Shown here: piece by piece, positions 41,031 through 50,184 of the stretch
Layout of the letters: each line of letters opens with the position of its first letter
Position numbering within the stretch: the first letter of the stretch is position 1
Source: Isoetes taiwanensis
Lineage: Eukaryota; Streptophyta; Lycopodiopsida; Isoetales; Isoetaceae
Assembly (NCBI GenBank): GCA_021234155.1
Contig: JAJEKV010000240.1
Location: forward strand, 186,001-250,000
DNA: 64,000 nucleotides
Direction: 5' to 3'
The notes under the pieces: model-generated
Seen by the model: only the letters and a program-made list of their open reading frames with translations
Told to the model about the DNA's origin: nothing
Database searches by the model: none
Position numbers and translations under genes: made by a program

Positions 41031-42733
41031 CCGTAAAATTTAGGTGGGGGGTTTTCTGCCCCATCCGCCAACCAGTGTGTGCCACCTGGCACACATTCTT
41101 TCCAAGAATCAAGTGATTCTTCAACTCAAATTTTCAGAATCACTGATTCTGAAACCTGCTTTTTTGGTATATTTTTTATTCAATTACCCTAGTCGAATTC
41201 CCTACTCAATTACCCTACTCAAATATAATATTAAAACACAGTTATAAGATCCACATGCTTACAATTCCACTATTTTTGCAATAGCAGACAAAATTGCATT
41301 GTTTTTTGCATTGAATTCCACTGTTTTGCATTGTTCAAGTACAACATTACACAGAAAGATTACACAGAATTACGAAGTTTACTTCTTTTCTCAATCATAA
41401 ATTCCTGAAACTCTTTCTCCAGTGCTGCAGAAGCAGTGAACGTGCAGTTGTTGAATGTACCACCATATATGCTTGTACCTACAGAACTTCCAATGTTTAT
41501 ATTCAAATTCAAAGCCCTGCGAGCTATCGGGCACTTCGCTAGCTCAGCTTCATCAATATCAAAGTAAGTGGCTTCTACAATCTGTTCCAAACTTCTATTC
41601 TTCAAATCTAAAACTTGCACTCCACAACTTGCAAGTTCAGCAACAGAATTTGTATCAGATTTCTTACCAGAAACGAACCTGTTTCTAGCCCATGTAATCT
41701 TATTCTGTGACTTCTTTGCACCTCCAGCATTAACCTCCTTACATAGCTTCTCATCAAGATCTATAAACGGTATGCGCTCACCATTCTTTCCAGCAATACT
41801 AGGATTTTTTGGCAGAACGGGACGGTCAAACATTCCAGAAACTTGTGCATTTGTGATGTAATCTGAAATAACTGATTCTGAAAACTCTTTACTAATCTCT
41901 GCCTCAAAATCCATATTCTTATCTGCCAAACTTTTCAAAGTTACTGATCCATCCTTATTCTGACAATTGCTGATATCAGACAACACATTGAATGTTGGAA
42001 CATCTGCCATTCCTAAAAACTCCAGACTTGCAGTCACATTTCCACAGAATAAAAGAAAAATCACAAAAATACTACCACTAGACATCCTGAACGTACTTCA
42101 GACTCTGCATACAACAAAGAAAACATATTAGGGACAAAAAAAATTAACTCTAAAGCAAAATGCAACAAAAATACTTACCTAGATTAGAATCCAGGTTCCT
42201 AGAGTTTGCCACAGTCATCCTAGCAGTTTGAAAGTTGAAGTTGAAGATGAACTTGCTGAAAAACACCAAAATCAGAAACAAGAACAGGGAAATCTTGTGC
42301 AAGAATAGAAGATTCTTACTCAAAGGCAACACTCCAGCTCGAAAAATGACAGAAAAGACAGAAGAATCTAAAGATCCTTTACAAAGAAGGTAAATCCTCA
42401 CAAAAAGCAGTGATTGAGCAGATTGGAGTCGCCTAGCAGTCGTCCTAGCACTCTGAAACTTCGATTTGAAGATGCACTAACCAAGAACAGGCGCTCCAGT
42501 AAAGAAAACTCGAAATAGAAACCTCCAGTAAAGAAACCTAGACGTCAAAATAGAACAAAAAAGCAACGCCGTGGCCCTGGCGGAAAAATGCTGCTTGGCG
42601 GGGCCGTGGCCGCCGGAGAAAATGCCCTGGCGTCGACGCCATAGCCGGAGCTCTGCCGGCCAAGAAGAAAATGGAGTGAACAGTAAATGTCGGCCACGTC
42701 AGCAGAAAACCCCCCACCTAAATTTCACGTTGC
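41026..42733 (-). mobile_element. 1.7-kb TIR element carrying a spliced gene (unit A)
   Basis: Left end GGCAACCGTAAAATTTAGG (41026) continues GTGGGGGGTTTTCTGC. The right end (about 42698-42733) carries the inverse, AGAAAACCCCCCACCTAAAT, then TTCACGTTGC. This gives inverted repeats of about 30 bases. I cannot define a clean target duplication. A palindrome follows immediately on the right. The interior has one minus-strand gene with a spliced 5' leader. Superfamily unknown. Confidence 0.7.
41360..42085 (-). CDS. 241-residue protein with signal-peptide-like N-terminus, carried by a TIR element (unit A)
   Basis: The protein starts with a hydrophobic stretch (SGSIFVIFLLFCGNVTA) typical of a secretory signal. 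A polar, charged body follows (GMFDRPVLPKNPSIAGKNGE) and then GTSIYGGTFNNCTFTASAAL near residues 205-225, a Gly/Asn-rich turn pattern, before a helical C-terminus. Upstream, AATCTAG|GTAAGT (about 42181) and TTGTATGCAG (about 42110) frame an intron in the 5' leader, and another donor/acceptor pair lies near 42319/42257. The gene is intact and base-identical, as far as I can see, in unit B. No transposase signature is seen. Function unknown. An alternative is that the hydrophobic start is internal and the true start lies upstream. Confidence 0.6.
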   Translation of the reverse strand: MSSGSIFVIFLLFCGNVTASLEFLGMADVPTFNVLSDISNCQNKDGSVTLKSLADKNMDFEAEISKEFSESVISDYITNAQVSGMFDRPVLPKNPSIAGKNGERIPFIDLDEKLCKEVNAGGAKKSQNKITWARNRFVSGKKSDTNSVAELASCGVQVLDLKNRSLEQIVEATYFDIDEAELAKCPIARRALNLNINIGSSVGTSIYGGTFNNCTFTASAALEKEFQEFMIEKRSKLRNSV

Positions 42734-42735
42734 AC

Positions 42736-42822
42736 GAATGTTCGTCTAGGCGGGATTCGGAGAAAAATTGGCCTCGATTTGGGCCAATTTTCTAGGCCGG
42801 AATCCCGCCTAGACGAACATTC
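42736..42822. repeat. 87-base palindrome flanking the 1.7-kb TIR element (unit A)
   Basis: GAATGTTCGTCTAGGCGGGA pairs with TCCCGCCTAGACGAACATTC. AATTGGCC/GGGCCAATT pairs inside, leaving a loop of about 7 bases. It would form a long hairpin in DNA or RNA. The unit B copy (about 51890-51990) is less perfect and differs by several indels. Confidence 0.85.
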
Positions 42823-44136
42823 CTGTATACATAACGCCATCGCTTTCGAAGTTCCAAGCACCACTCTGGAGAACGGACGCTTATTATATAGCCTACCTCG
42901 TAATAATGAGGACATCTTTCGCATTTACTGCTGTAAGATTCTGATTTTATGCTATCTCTTCAATATTCATTATCGAGGGCTCATTAAATTCCTCTTTACA
43001 TATAGTAGATACCATTCCAGCCATGCAAGAACTTTCTAGATTTGGAAATCAGATATCTAGACTAATGGATCTTTCAACAAAGAGATAAAACTAAAATATC
43101 TGAAGCTCCTTTTAGGTTGCCCAAAGAAAGCCTAGGCGAGGTTGAGGCTTGAGGAATATGCTTGAAATACTTAATGCAAGGCATAGATTAACGTGAAGGA
43201 TGGAATATGAAGTGAATATGTCATTTGGAGGGCCAGAGTTGGGTGCCCATAATCCGTGCATTTGCCTATCTTCCGCCACAGAATTTGTACCAGCTTCCGC
43301 TCACAGAAGCCCAAGAACCGTGCACCCAGATCACCTGCAATCGTGCTTCTTCATAAAAAATGAACTAAAAATAAGGGTGCACGCTAGATGGGCAAGGGGT
43401 GGCAGGATGGGGACAACAAATTGGCCTACTTTGAAGGCTTATAACTCTGGTTGTGGATACCCGATTGCCCTGATTTTTGTTTCTATGAACAAATTAGGTC
43501 TCAGGCTTTCTGGAACATTGCCTTTTTCCATGTTTTGATCAAAAAATCCAAGCCTCCACTCTGTTCAAACCTTAAACCCCCGGTTTATGGGCACCCCCCA
43601 GTGATAACGCAGCTGGGAAAAAAAGTTGAACGGAATCGGATGAGAAGAGAGTCAGAAAAGAAGCAAGAAGAATAAAAATAACAAGTTGTTATGGGAACTT
43701 AGTAGTTATAGTTGCATTTGCAATGTCATGAGAAGGTCAAATTTGTTAGGTATTAAGGCTTGATGTCATCAGATTGTGCACCTAAAAGATTAGCTTTGTT
43801 TGGATTGGGTTGTTGCAATGACATTTTGGAGTTAGACTTTTATTATTAAATCTGTTTGTTGTTTGAGACCTCGTTGTTAAATGGCGATTCAAATTCTAAT
43901 TGATAATATGATTTGAAGTTTCCCAAGAGGGAATGCTAATACTAACAATGCTTGGCTATTATGCTATAACGGCCTCATCACAAATCAATTCAATATTTTG
44001 TATTTTGAATTTAAAGGGTTTTAGTTGTATTTAAAAATTATGTTATTCTAATGTTATCATCCATGAGCTTTTAAGTTTGACCATGTTATTCATGATTCTT
44101 TGCATAGCTAGTTGCATTATGTATACATTAACAAAT
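42823..44136. other. Mostly non-coding; one unassigned frame at 43200-43538
   Basis: A plus-strand frame of 112 codons (MEYEVNMSFGGPELGAHNPC...) is open in both duplicates despite sequence differences in its middle. It has no recognisable domain and no obvious promoter. I treat it as unproven. The rest is AT-rich. Confidence 0.3.
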
Positions 44137-44500
44137 TCATACATCAAAATCATCGAAGTTCATGCAAAAGGTTCTTCTCCTGCATCTGGTAAAACACCCC
44201 GCAAACATCCACGGTGGCACAACACTTGACATACATGTTGATAAGGATATTGGATAAAATAATATTATGTCTATATGAGCTCTTCTTAATACAAGCATCA
44301 AACGCCTTCCTATGTTTAAAGCTCTCAACTTGGTGCAAGTCTTCAAAAGATAAATACATCTTAGGGTAGACTTTTGAATCTTTTATAGGAATTGTGTGTA
44401 ATATCCTAATTGCTTCTATCGACCCCCAGCCCCCAAACAATTTCTTAGCAAAGTGGAAATGTAAAATCATATAGAATCCATCCAAAGATTTGCCCACTGC
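44137..44500 (-). pseudogene. PPR gene remnant (unit A)
   Basis: Minus strand: KAFDACIKKSSYRHNIILSN then ILINMYVKCCATVDVC and VFYQMQEKNL. This is the L-S pattern of a PLS-type PPR (compare NALINMYGKCG...ARRVF in the intact gene at 7128-9092). Only about 1.5 to 2 repeats remain, with frame changes at either side. Confidence 0.75.
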
Positions 44501-45155
44501 GCAGACTCTTGACCAAGCTGTAAGGAAGGAATAGAAATTAGAAATTACAGCACAAAATGAACTGATTTGTCAATCTTGTGTCTCACTTATCAGTTTGCAA
44601 ATAATAAACATGATGTGAATAACAAGCAGAAAGATTGACTTGTGTCCTAAAATATTCATTCCACGGATTATAGTTAAATATTGCAATTCAACACTGTCAT
44701 GATTTATACGGGCAATACCAAGTAGCCACATCTATAAGAAGAATCTAAGGAAATAAGTGGCACACCTGTCATTATGCAAACATAATGAAGCTAAGAAATA
44801 TGAGACCTTTAGTTTCTAGAAAGTTGTGAGGCCAACTTAGAGACCCAGAATCTAGGAGCCCTATTAGTGTCAAGTGCATTATTCCACAGGTTTGGTTAAA
44901 TCTGAAAATAAATTGAAAACAGTCAGACCTGTATTGTGTAATCAAAATACATATATTCGAGTGTCATTGTGTAACCAGGGAAGAAACAGAAGAAAATGAT
45001 AATGCGATACATCACTGATTCATATGTAAGGGCAAAGTTGGTGATTTATATGTGGAAAAGGAGCTGCCTCTCTACATAAAAAAATAAAATAAATAAATTT
45101 ATTAATCATGCTTCTTGAGACCCTGATGGGCCATGAAGCAGCAAATACAATGAAT

Positions 45156-46453
45156 TCATTTTACTTCCAATAGAAGTTGTCTATGATTATCAACTTCCAC
45201 TAAGAAATCCCCCAATCTGTTAGGATCAATTTGCATAAGCGAAAAAAAGTTGGTTTTGTCAATATGGTGTTTCTCGAATTCCTTGATAGCGACTACGATA
45301 AGGAAAACATGAGATTCATCTTCAACCTCACCTGAATTGCATAATGTGCACAATCGATCTTCCCTGGGAATATTATGCCAATGTCCAGTTTCAATCTTCA
45401 AGTTGTGAGAGCTAGTTCTGTATTTTGCTATAACTCTTCTCGCCCTTTTGGAAATATGGGATCTAATGTAATCCTGGTCAGAGTAGACTAACAGGGGATT
45501 AACTTCGTTCTTGTAAACTGTACACCTTGTCCCTTGTTTCTGCCACATCTGATCCACAACTTTTGTTTGGACTAGTTCGTGAATGCCAACATCTGTATCT
45601 GGCCAATCTTGTTCTCTAATGTTCCATCTCTGACACCATTCCATCAGATCTCTATACCATCCCTTAAGCTTAGATTCTTCATCCACAATACATGATATTC
45701 TTGTACTATCAAGACTTCTCAACATGTTTATATAATTCAGTGCTAGACATAGCCTGGCTTCTAATGGCAATATACCAAACTCGGCCAACATGATCTGATA
45801 TGGCACTTGATGTCTCTTGCCTAATTCCTCTTGCAGAACCTCGGCACCTTTGCTCTCGCAATTGCTGAACTAAGAGTCTAGATGTGATCCAGTGTATTGT
45901 GATGCTTCCGAAAACCTGCTTGCCCTTTTGCCCTTTTCTTCTCTGCATCTGCCCATGAACTAAGTTTATGTTCTAACAGGCTACCAAGCAGCTTAGCGAA
46001 AACACTTCCAATCATGATTGGCCGATAGTTTCTCACATCTCGTTTACTCCCTGATTTGTGTATTGGAACAATTCGGCATTTATTCCAATCATGCGGCAAA
46101 CCTGTCCTGACAGCCTGATTCAACATTTTAGACACTACATCAGCCAATCCTTTCCCGCCCCATTTTAATAATTCCATCGAGATCCCCATTAGATCCTTAG
46201 CTTTTCCATTTGCCATCAAGCTCAGTTGCTTTTGCACCTCCGATGTGCTAAATATATCCTCTTCCACCTCTATTATTGGCATCTTGGCAGCACCATCCAC
46301 AAAGTACATTTTTTTGGACCAGCCCCAACAATTCTTGCATGTCTAAATTAGCATGCGCAGGTTTATTTAACAGCTGCGACCAAAAGACCTTGGGCTGCTT
46401 TCTATACTGGCCAACACTTTGTCTATGTCTTTGGTACAATCTTTTCTTGTTCC
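45156..46453 (-). pseudogene. LINE ORF2: reverse transcriptase N-part fused to C-terminal zinc knuckle (unit A)
   Basis: Minus strand: KQPKVFWSQLLNKPAHANLD, then SEVQKQLSLMANGKAKDLMG, RIVPIHKSGSKRDVRNYRPI and GQAGFRKHHNTLDHI (RT motifs up to the finger region). The frame then drops into LAEFGILPLEARLCLALNYI, the region after the thumb, and ends with REDRLCTLCNSGEVEDESH, a C-terminal CCHC-type knuckle. The catalytic FADD/YADD block and its surroundings are absent, so several hundred residues have been deleted near 45880-45900. In unit A the last knuckle cysteines are replaced by a short shifted segment (VVAIKEFE). Confidence 0.85.
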
Positions 46454-46457
46454 TTAA

Positions 46458-48255
46458 AACCATCATTCAATTAAATTGGGATTATGTCACGTTTCCAAAA
46501 TCGCGCCATATAAAAGCGTTATTTTTAGGGCATCTAGTGTTTTTTCAATTCTATTTTGGCGTTTACAAAGTGTAGTGTATGTTGTATATATGGTTATTTT
46601 TTCATGTTTACTTTAAATAAGGTACTTATTTGCTTAAAATTAACATCACAACATCACAATGAAATAATCACTTACTTTACGAAATCAAGCAATTATTACA
46701 ATACATAAAAATAATATTGCTCCAATATTCACATCTTTTTAACAAACTTAAATCTAGAGTGATGGTATTTAGGCCAATAAAACTGGAATATCTATACAAT
46801 AATAAATGAGATGTCCTACAAAATACTTTAAAATAGACAATTTTGTTAAGTGACCTTCCTCCAAAATAATTTTAAATCGACAATTTTGGTAAGTAACGTT
46901 AACCAACGTTCCTACAAAATGCTTTAAAATAGACAATTTTGGTAAGTGATGTCAGTGTTAAATCGCGCCTGGCGCGATTTTTCAAAATGTGCAAACAAAC
47001 TGTGGAATTCCAAATCCCTGTTTCTTCACCCTTTCCAGCAGAGTGCAGATAATCCTACAGAACATCGTAGGGCTTTTGCCTTTCATCTTAGAGCGTACTA
47101 ACATTTTAGGCTTTTGCCTTTCATTCATCCTGTAAGTAGAAGTAAACCCATGCTCTGTTTATAAAAGTGAAGAAGCATCTCTATTTTACCATATCTTACG
47201 CTTCAATGCTAAACACGCTTCAATACTAAATTTGCGCTTACAGTCTGCATGGGATCATATATACTTACAGCACGAAATCAGTATAAAATGGCACTTAGGG
47301 CCTGGAAGTAGTATGGAAGCTATTGGATGCTCGCTTTAACCCCTTGTTTTGAACCACAATTTACAGTGCTATTCACTGCAGTTGAATGCTTTGAAACTAA
47401 TTCGGCACTTTGAATCACTGCCAGCAAAACTTGCATCGGGGAAGGAGGAAGAAGAAATGTTAAGAAGAGCTTCAATTGCTTTCGAGAATGGAAGCTAAGG
47501 GAGGCACAGAGCAAATGCATCTCCTCTGAGCTACCTCACAGCGACCCCCTTTCTTACCTCCATACCCTGTTCAGCAAGCTCGATACCTGTACCTAGTTAT
47601 GTCAGCCAGAACTCTTGCATCAAGCAAGCCCAGCATCGTCTTCTTCTTCAAACTCTGCAGATTTTGAGTTTAGCAAAGCCTTTTGGGCGCCGGAATCAGG
47701 CTACAAAGCAATTACAGATGAGTTATTTTACAACGGCCAGCTCCTGCCGCTTCATATACCCAAATCCATTTGATAAAACCGAAGATCGATTCCAAAAAAT
47801 GGCCCAAATCGGCCAGGAAGAGGAGAAAATCGATGCTTTTTCGTTTGCAGGGCCATGCAATGTGTTCAAACAGGAAAATCCCTGCAGTCCAGATTTCTGT
47901 CCATGAATCTGAAGCAGAGCCAGAGCCGGAAGCAGAGCTTTGCCGCTTTTGGGGCCGCTCCGCTATTAGGGCAACGCCATCATAAAAGTGAAATGCAAAG
48001 AGAAAATGAAATGCAATGAAAATGCAAAGAGAAATGCAAAGAGAAAATTGGGGGGAATTTTTGTGGGGGAGACGGGAGACGAGTTTTAAGAAAAGCCAAA
48101 ACGCAAGGAGAAAATTTTTTGGGGGGAATTTTTTTAAGCGTGGGCGGGAAACGCGTTTTCTAAAACAAGAAAATTTTTGTAAAACCCACGCAAATCCCCC
48201 GTATTCAAACATTCCAAAAATTATGACATAATCCGAAATTAAATGAATGATGGTT
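46458..48255. mobile_element. 1.8-kb TIR element inserted in the LINE at TTAA (unit A)
   Basis: TTAAAACCATCATTCA-TTAA.. GGATTATGTCA occurs at the left (46454-46490) and inverted at the right (about 48223-48259), about 36 bases. TTAA stands at both junctions and may be the target duplication (TA cannot be excluded). The inner part holds a smaller AT-rich MITE-like block (46497-46982). The plus/minus overlapping frames at 47664-48231 are chance or captured sequence; no transposase is seen. The LINE coding on either side belongs together. Confidence 0.82.
46497..46982. mobile_element. Nested MITE-like block with AAAATCGCGCCA ends (unit A)
   Basis: AAAATCGCGCCA at 46497 is mirrored by TGGCGCGATTTT at about 46970-46982, and the right end also forms a small hairpin (AATCGCGCCTGGCGCGATT). 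About 486 bases, AT-rich. TTTAAAATAGACAATTTTG-type words repeat three times at 46825-46945. Target duplication not seen. Confidence 0.5.
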
Positions 48256-49240
48256 TTAACAAGGTTTTATACCATCGTGGCTTTGAATAACAACTCTTCC
48301 CAAGTTTAGCGCGTGCGTCAGAGCATTCTTGATCCCACCAAGAATTGCATGGCCATATCTATGTTTTTTAGTTACACCAAACGTGGCGTTGACAACAGTC
48401 AAAACAGTCTTATTCAAAGAATGAGCATCCTTCTCCAAATCACTTGTCCAAACCCAGGAACATAACGCTTCGAAAATATGTTTAGCATAGTCCTCCTTCC
48501 TCGGATCAAGTCTAAATAATGGAATGGATAATGGCTTTTTACTTCTTAAAGGTTGTCCCTGAAGCTCAAACCATAACGATGTATGATCTGACTCAATAAC
48601 TTTATCAAGAATTTTGAAGCTGCGCACTACATCCGACATGTCATGAGATAGCAAATAATCAACTGTACTTTGCCCATTATGGGAGAAGCAAGTAAAACCT
48701 GTGGAGTCGGGGAACTTTGAAATACCATTTAGTATCTTCAAGCGGCTGGTGCTTCCAAATTCCAATAAGAATTCACCCATATCATTCTTTACACGTCCAG
48801 GTTCTTTCTGTTAAAATCAACATTTTGAGTCTCTTTCAGCAAACAAATATTATCTACCTCATATGAAGCCACTTGCAAATTTCCAGTTCGAGCATTGAAG
48901 TCACCTACGATGATTACTTCTCCCTTGTCCAAAAGCTCAATAGTCTGTGGACACAAATCATGCAAGGGCCTGTCCTTAAAAAATCCTAATTGGTTGTATA
49001 TTGAAATTGTTAATGGAGCATAATAACAAATCGCCAGATATATTGCTTGCAATCCATCTCTAATTCTGAGCCACATATGCTACCCGTTAACATGCTTACC
49101 TTCAACCGTTACAGTATCTGCCAACTCTTCTCTTACATAAACTCCTATCCCTTCGAAACATTTCACCATGCCAATTTCCTTGAAATTCCATACAGAGTCT
49201 ACAATTCTGAAGCCACTTAAAAATGTGAGTGCATTGGGTG
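48256..49240 (-). pseudogene. LINE ORF2 apurinic-type endonuclease domain (unit A)
   Basis: Minus strand: EIGMVKCFEGIGVYVREELA, WLRIRDGLQAIYLAICYYAP, GEVIIVGDFNARTGNLQV (GDFNAR is the hallmark metal-site motif), HNGQSTVDYLLSH (the S-x-VDY block) and VIESDHTSLWFELQG (the catalytic SDH). This nicks target DNA in non-LTR retrotransposition. Frame changes occur near 49080 and 48790. The domain is truncated by the 1.8-kb insertion right after IKPC at 48256. Confidence 0.88.
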
Positions 49241-50039
49241 CGGAAAAATTACCGGTTTACCAAGTCTTCTAGAGTGCGGTGTTCCGGATCCCGCGGGTGC
49301 ATAGTTTCCTTGAAGAAATGGCATACCACTTGGTTGATGTCTTCATTCTCCTCTTCCTGTAAACCTGATTTCCCGGGGGGTTCATTCATATATAAGGGGG
49401 GTATGCCATCTGCGTGCATGGGGTGGCGAAAACCCCCCCTGTATACGGATTTTTAAAAGTAAAATTTGACCCCTTCCGAATAAAAATTATCTAAGCTAGT
49501 GCAAAATAAACCAGAAAAAGGATCCCCTTCCGATCGTATATGTACATAAATGGGTCGAAAAAACCCCCCTCCCGTGCATGCACATGGTTTATACGTAAAA
49601 AACGGTGAATCCCCCTTGCCTGATTTGTGGCTCTGGATTCTTGTTCCCTTGATTCAACTGCAATATGCTCCTCATGTTTGTCTAGTTGATTTTTCGTAGC
49701 TTCTGCCACAGCCAAGGTAATCACAGCTATGTTAGGAATCTTGGCCTCCTTTTGTTGGAGAGCTTCCTTTAATTCAGCATTTTGAGCATTCAGAAGCCCG
49801 TTTTGAGCCACCACCTCTTGCATCAATTTCCTCAGTTCACCAATTTCGTTTTTCATTTCATGCATCAAGGCCAAAAGCGAATCTCCATCACAATCCAATT
49901 CACTCTTGCTTGGAGACCCCAAACTTTTTATCCTTCCCCATCTGGGAACAAATCCCCCAGCAGTGCTCACTGTTCGCAACAGTTCAGGTGTTCGGCTCAG
50001 ACTGAGGTATTCGGCCACTCCAGGACAGGTTTGCCGCAT
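49230..50039 (-). pseudogene. LINE ORF1: coiled coil and RRM-like protein, split by a MITE (unit A)
   Basis: Minus strand: LLALMHEMKNEIGELRKLMQ and NAQNAELKEALQQKEA form a coiled coil. After the 246-base insertion come GLQEEENEDINQVVCHFFKE and RRLGKPGNFSRPNALTFLSG, the RRM-like part typical of L1 ORF1 proteins, which bind LINE RNA. The initiating Met-Arg-Gln in this copy is encoded by the 9-base filler at the duplication junction (50031-50039). Unit B keeps a longer N-terminus. Confidence 0.8.
49372..49617. mobile_element. 246-bp hAT-type MITE in LINE ORF1 (unit A)
   Basis: CCTGATTT is duplicated at 49364-49371 and 49618-49625. The ends CCCGGGGGGTTCATTC and (inverted) CAAGGGGGATTCACCG are imperfect inverted repeats. 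The 8-base duplication points to hAT. No coding. Confidence 0.8.
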
Positions 50040-50184
50040 GTTCGGAAAGAGTTATTGGAAGAAGATTGGAGAGATCTGGAATTCTAAACACAACCGTTTC
50101 CTCCACAAAAAACTTGTGCATGAATTCATGAAGAGATATGAGGCGCTCCTTATCGAAGCCCATTGATGCCATAATATTAGGCAA
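49984..50184 (-). pseudogene. Truncated TPR/SET-like gene at the duplication junction
   Basis: The first 48 residues equal those of the gene at 40368-41030 (MPNIMASMGFDKERLISLHE...). After LLPITLSE the frame crosses the junction at 50040 into the antisense of LINE ORF1 and stops at 49984. This shows the gene was cut by the duplication breakpoint, so 40368-41030 is the only longer copy. Confidence 0.85.

Larger units (their letters stand above)
40886..50030. repeat. Unit A of a 9.15-kb direct tandem duplication
   Basis: From GTTCGGAAAGAGTTATTGGA at 40886 to GGACAGGT at 50030 the sequence is repeated at 50040-59371 (offset 9154 at the left). Nine bases, TTGCCGCAT, lie between the units. Shared content in order: start of the TPR/SET-like gene, 1.7-kb TIR element, hairpin, 112-codon frame, PPR remnant, and LINE with nested insertions. 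All insertions pre-date the duplication. Confidence 0.96.
45100..50030 (-). mobile_element. L1-like LINE, degenerate, with two nested insertions (unit A)
   Basis: Order on the minus strand: ORF1 (coiled coil plus RRM-like part, 50030 to about 49230), ORF2 endonuclease (about 49240-48256), a TIR element (48255-46458), then ORF2 reverse-transcriptase N-part and C-terminal zinc knuckle (46453-45156). A 246-base hAT-type insertion splits ORF1. The 5' end lies outside unit A but is partly kept in unit B. No poly(A) tail was identified at the 3' end. Confidence 0.85.

Noticed and set aside
42150-42401. Minus-strand hydrophobic frame upstream of the 241-residue protein
   Set aside because: It crosses good splice donor and acceptor sites of the 5' leader, so it is probably intron plus leader sequence rather than a separate protein.
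47664-48231. Overlapping frames on both strands inside the 1.8-kb TIR element
   Set aside because: No conserved domain, and low-complexity AAATGCAAAGAGAAA repeats explain the openness. Not accepted as a transposase.
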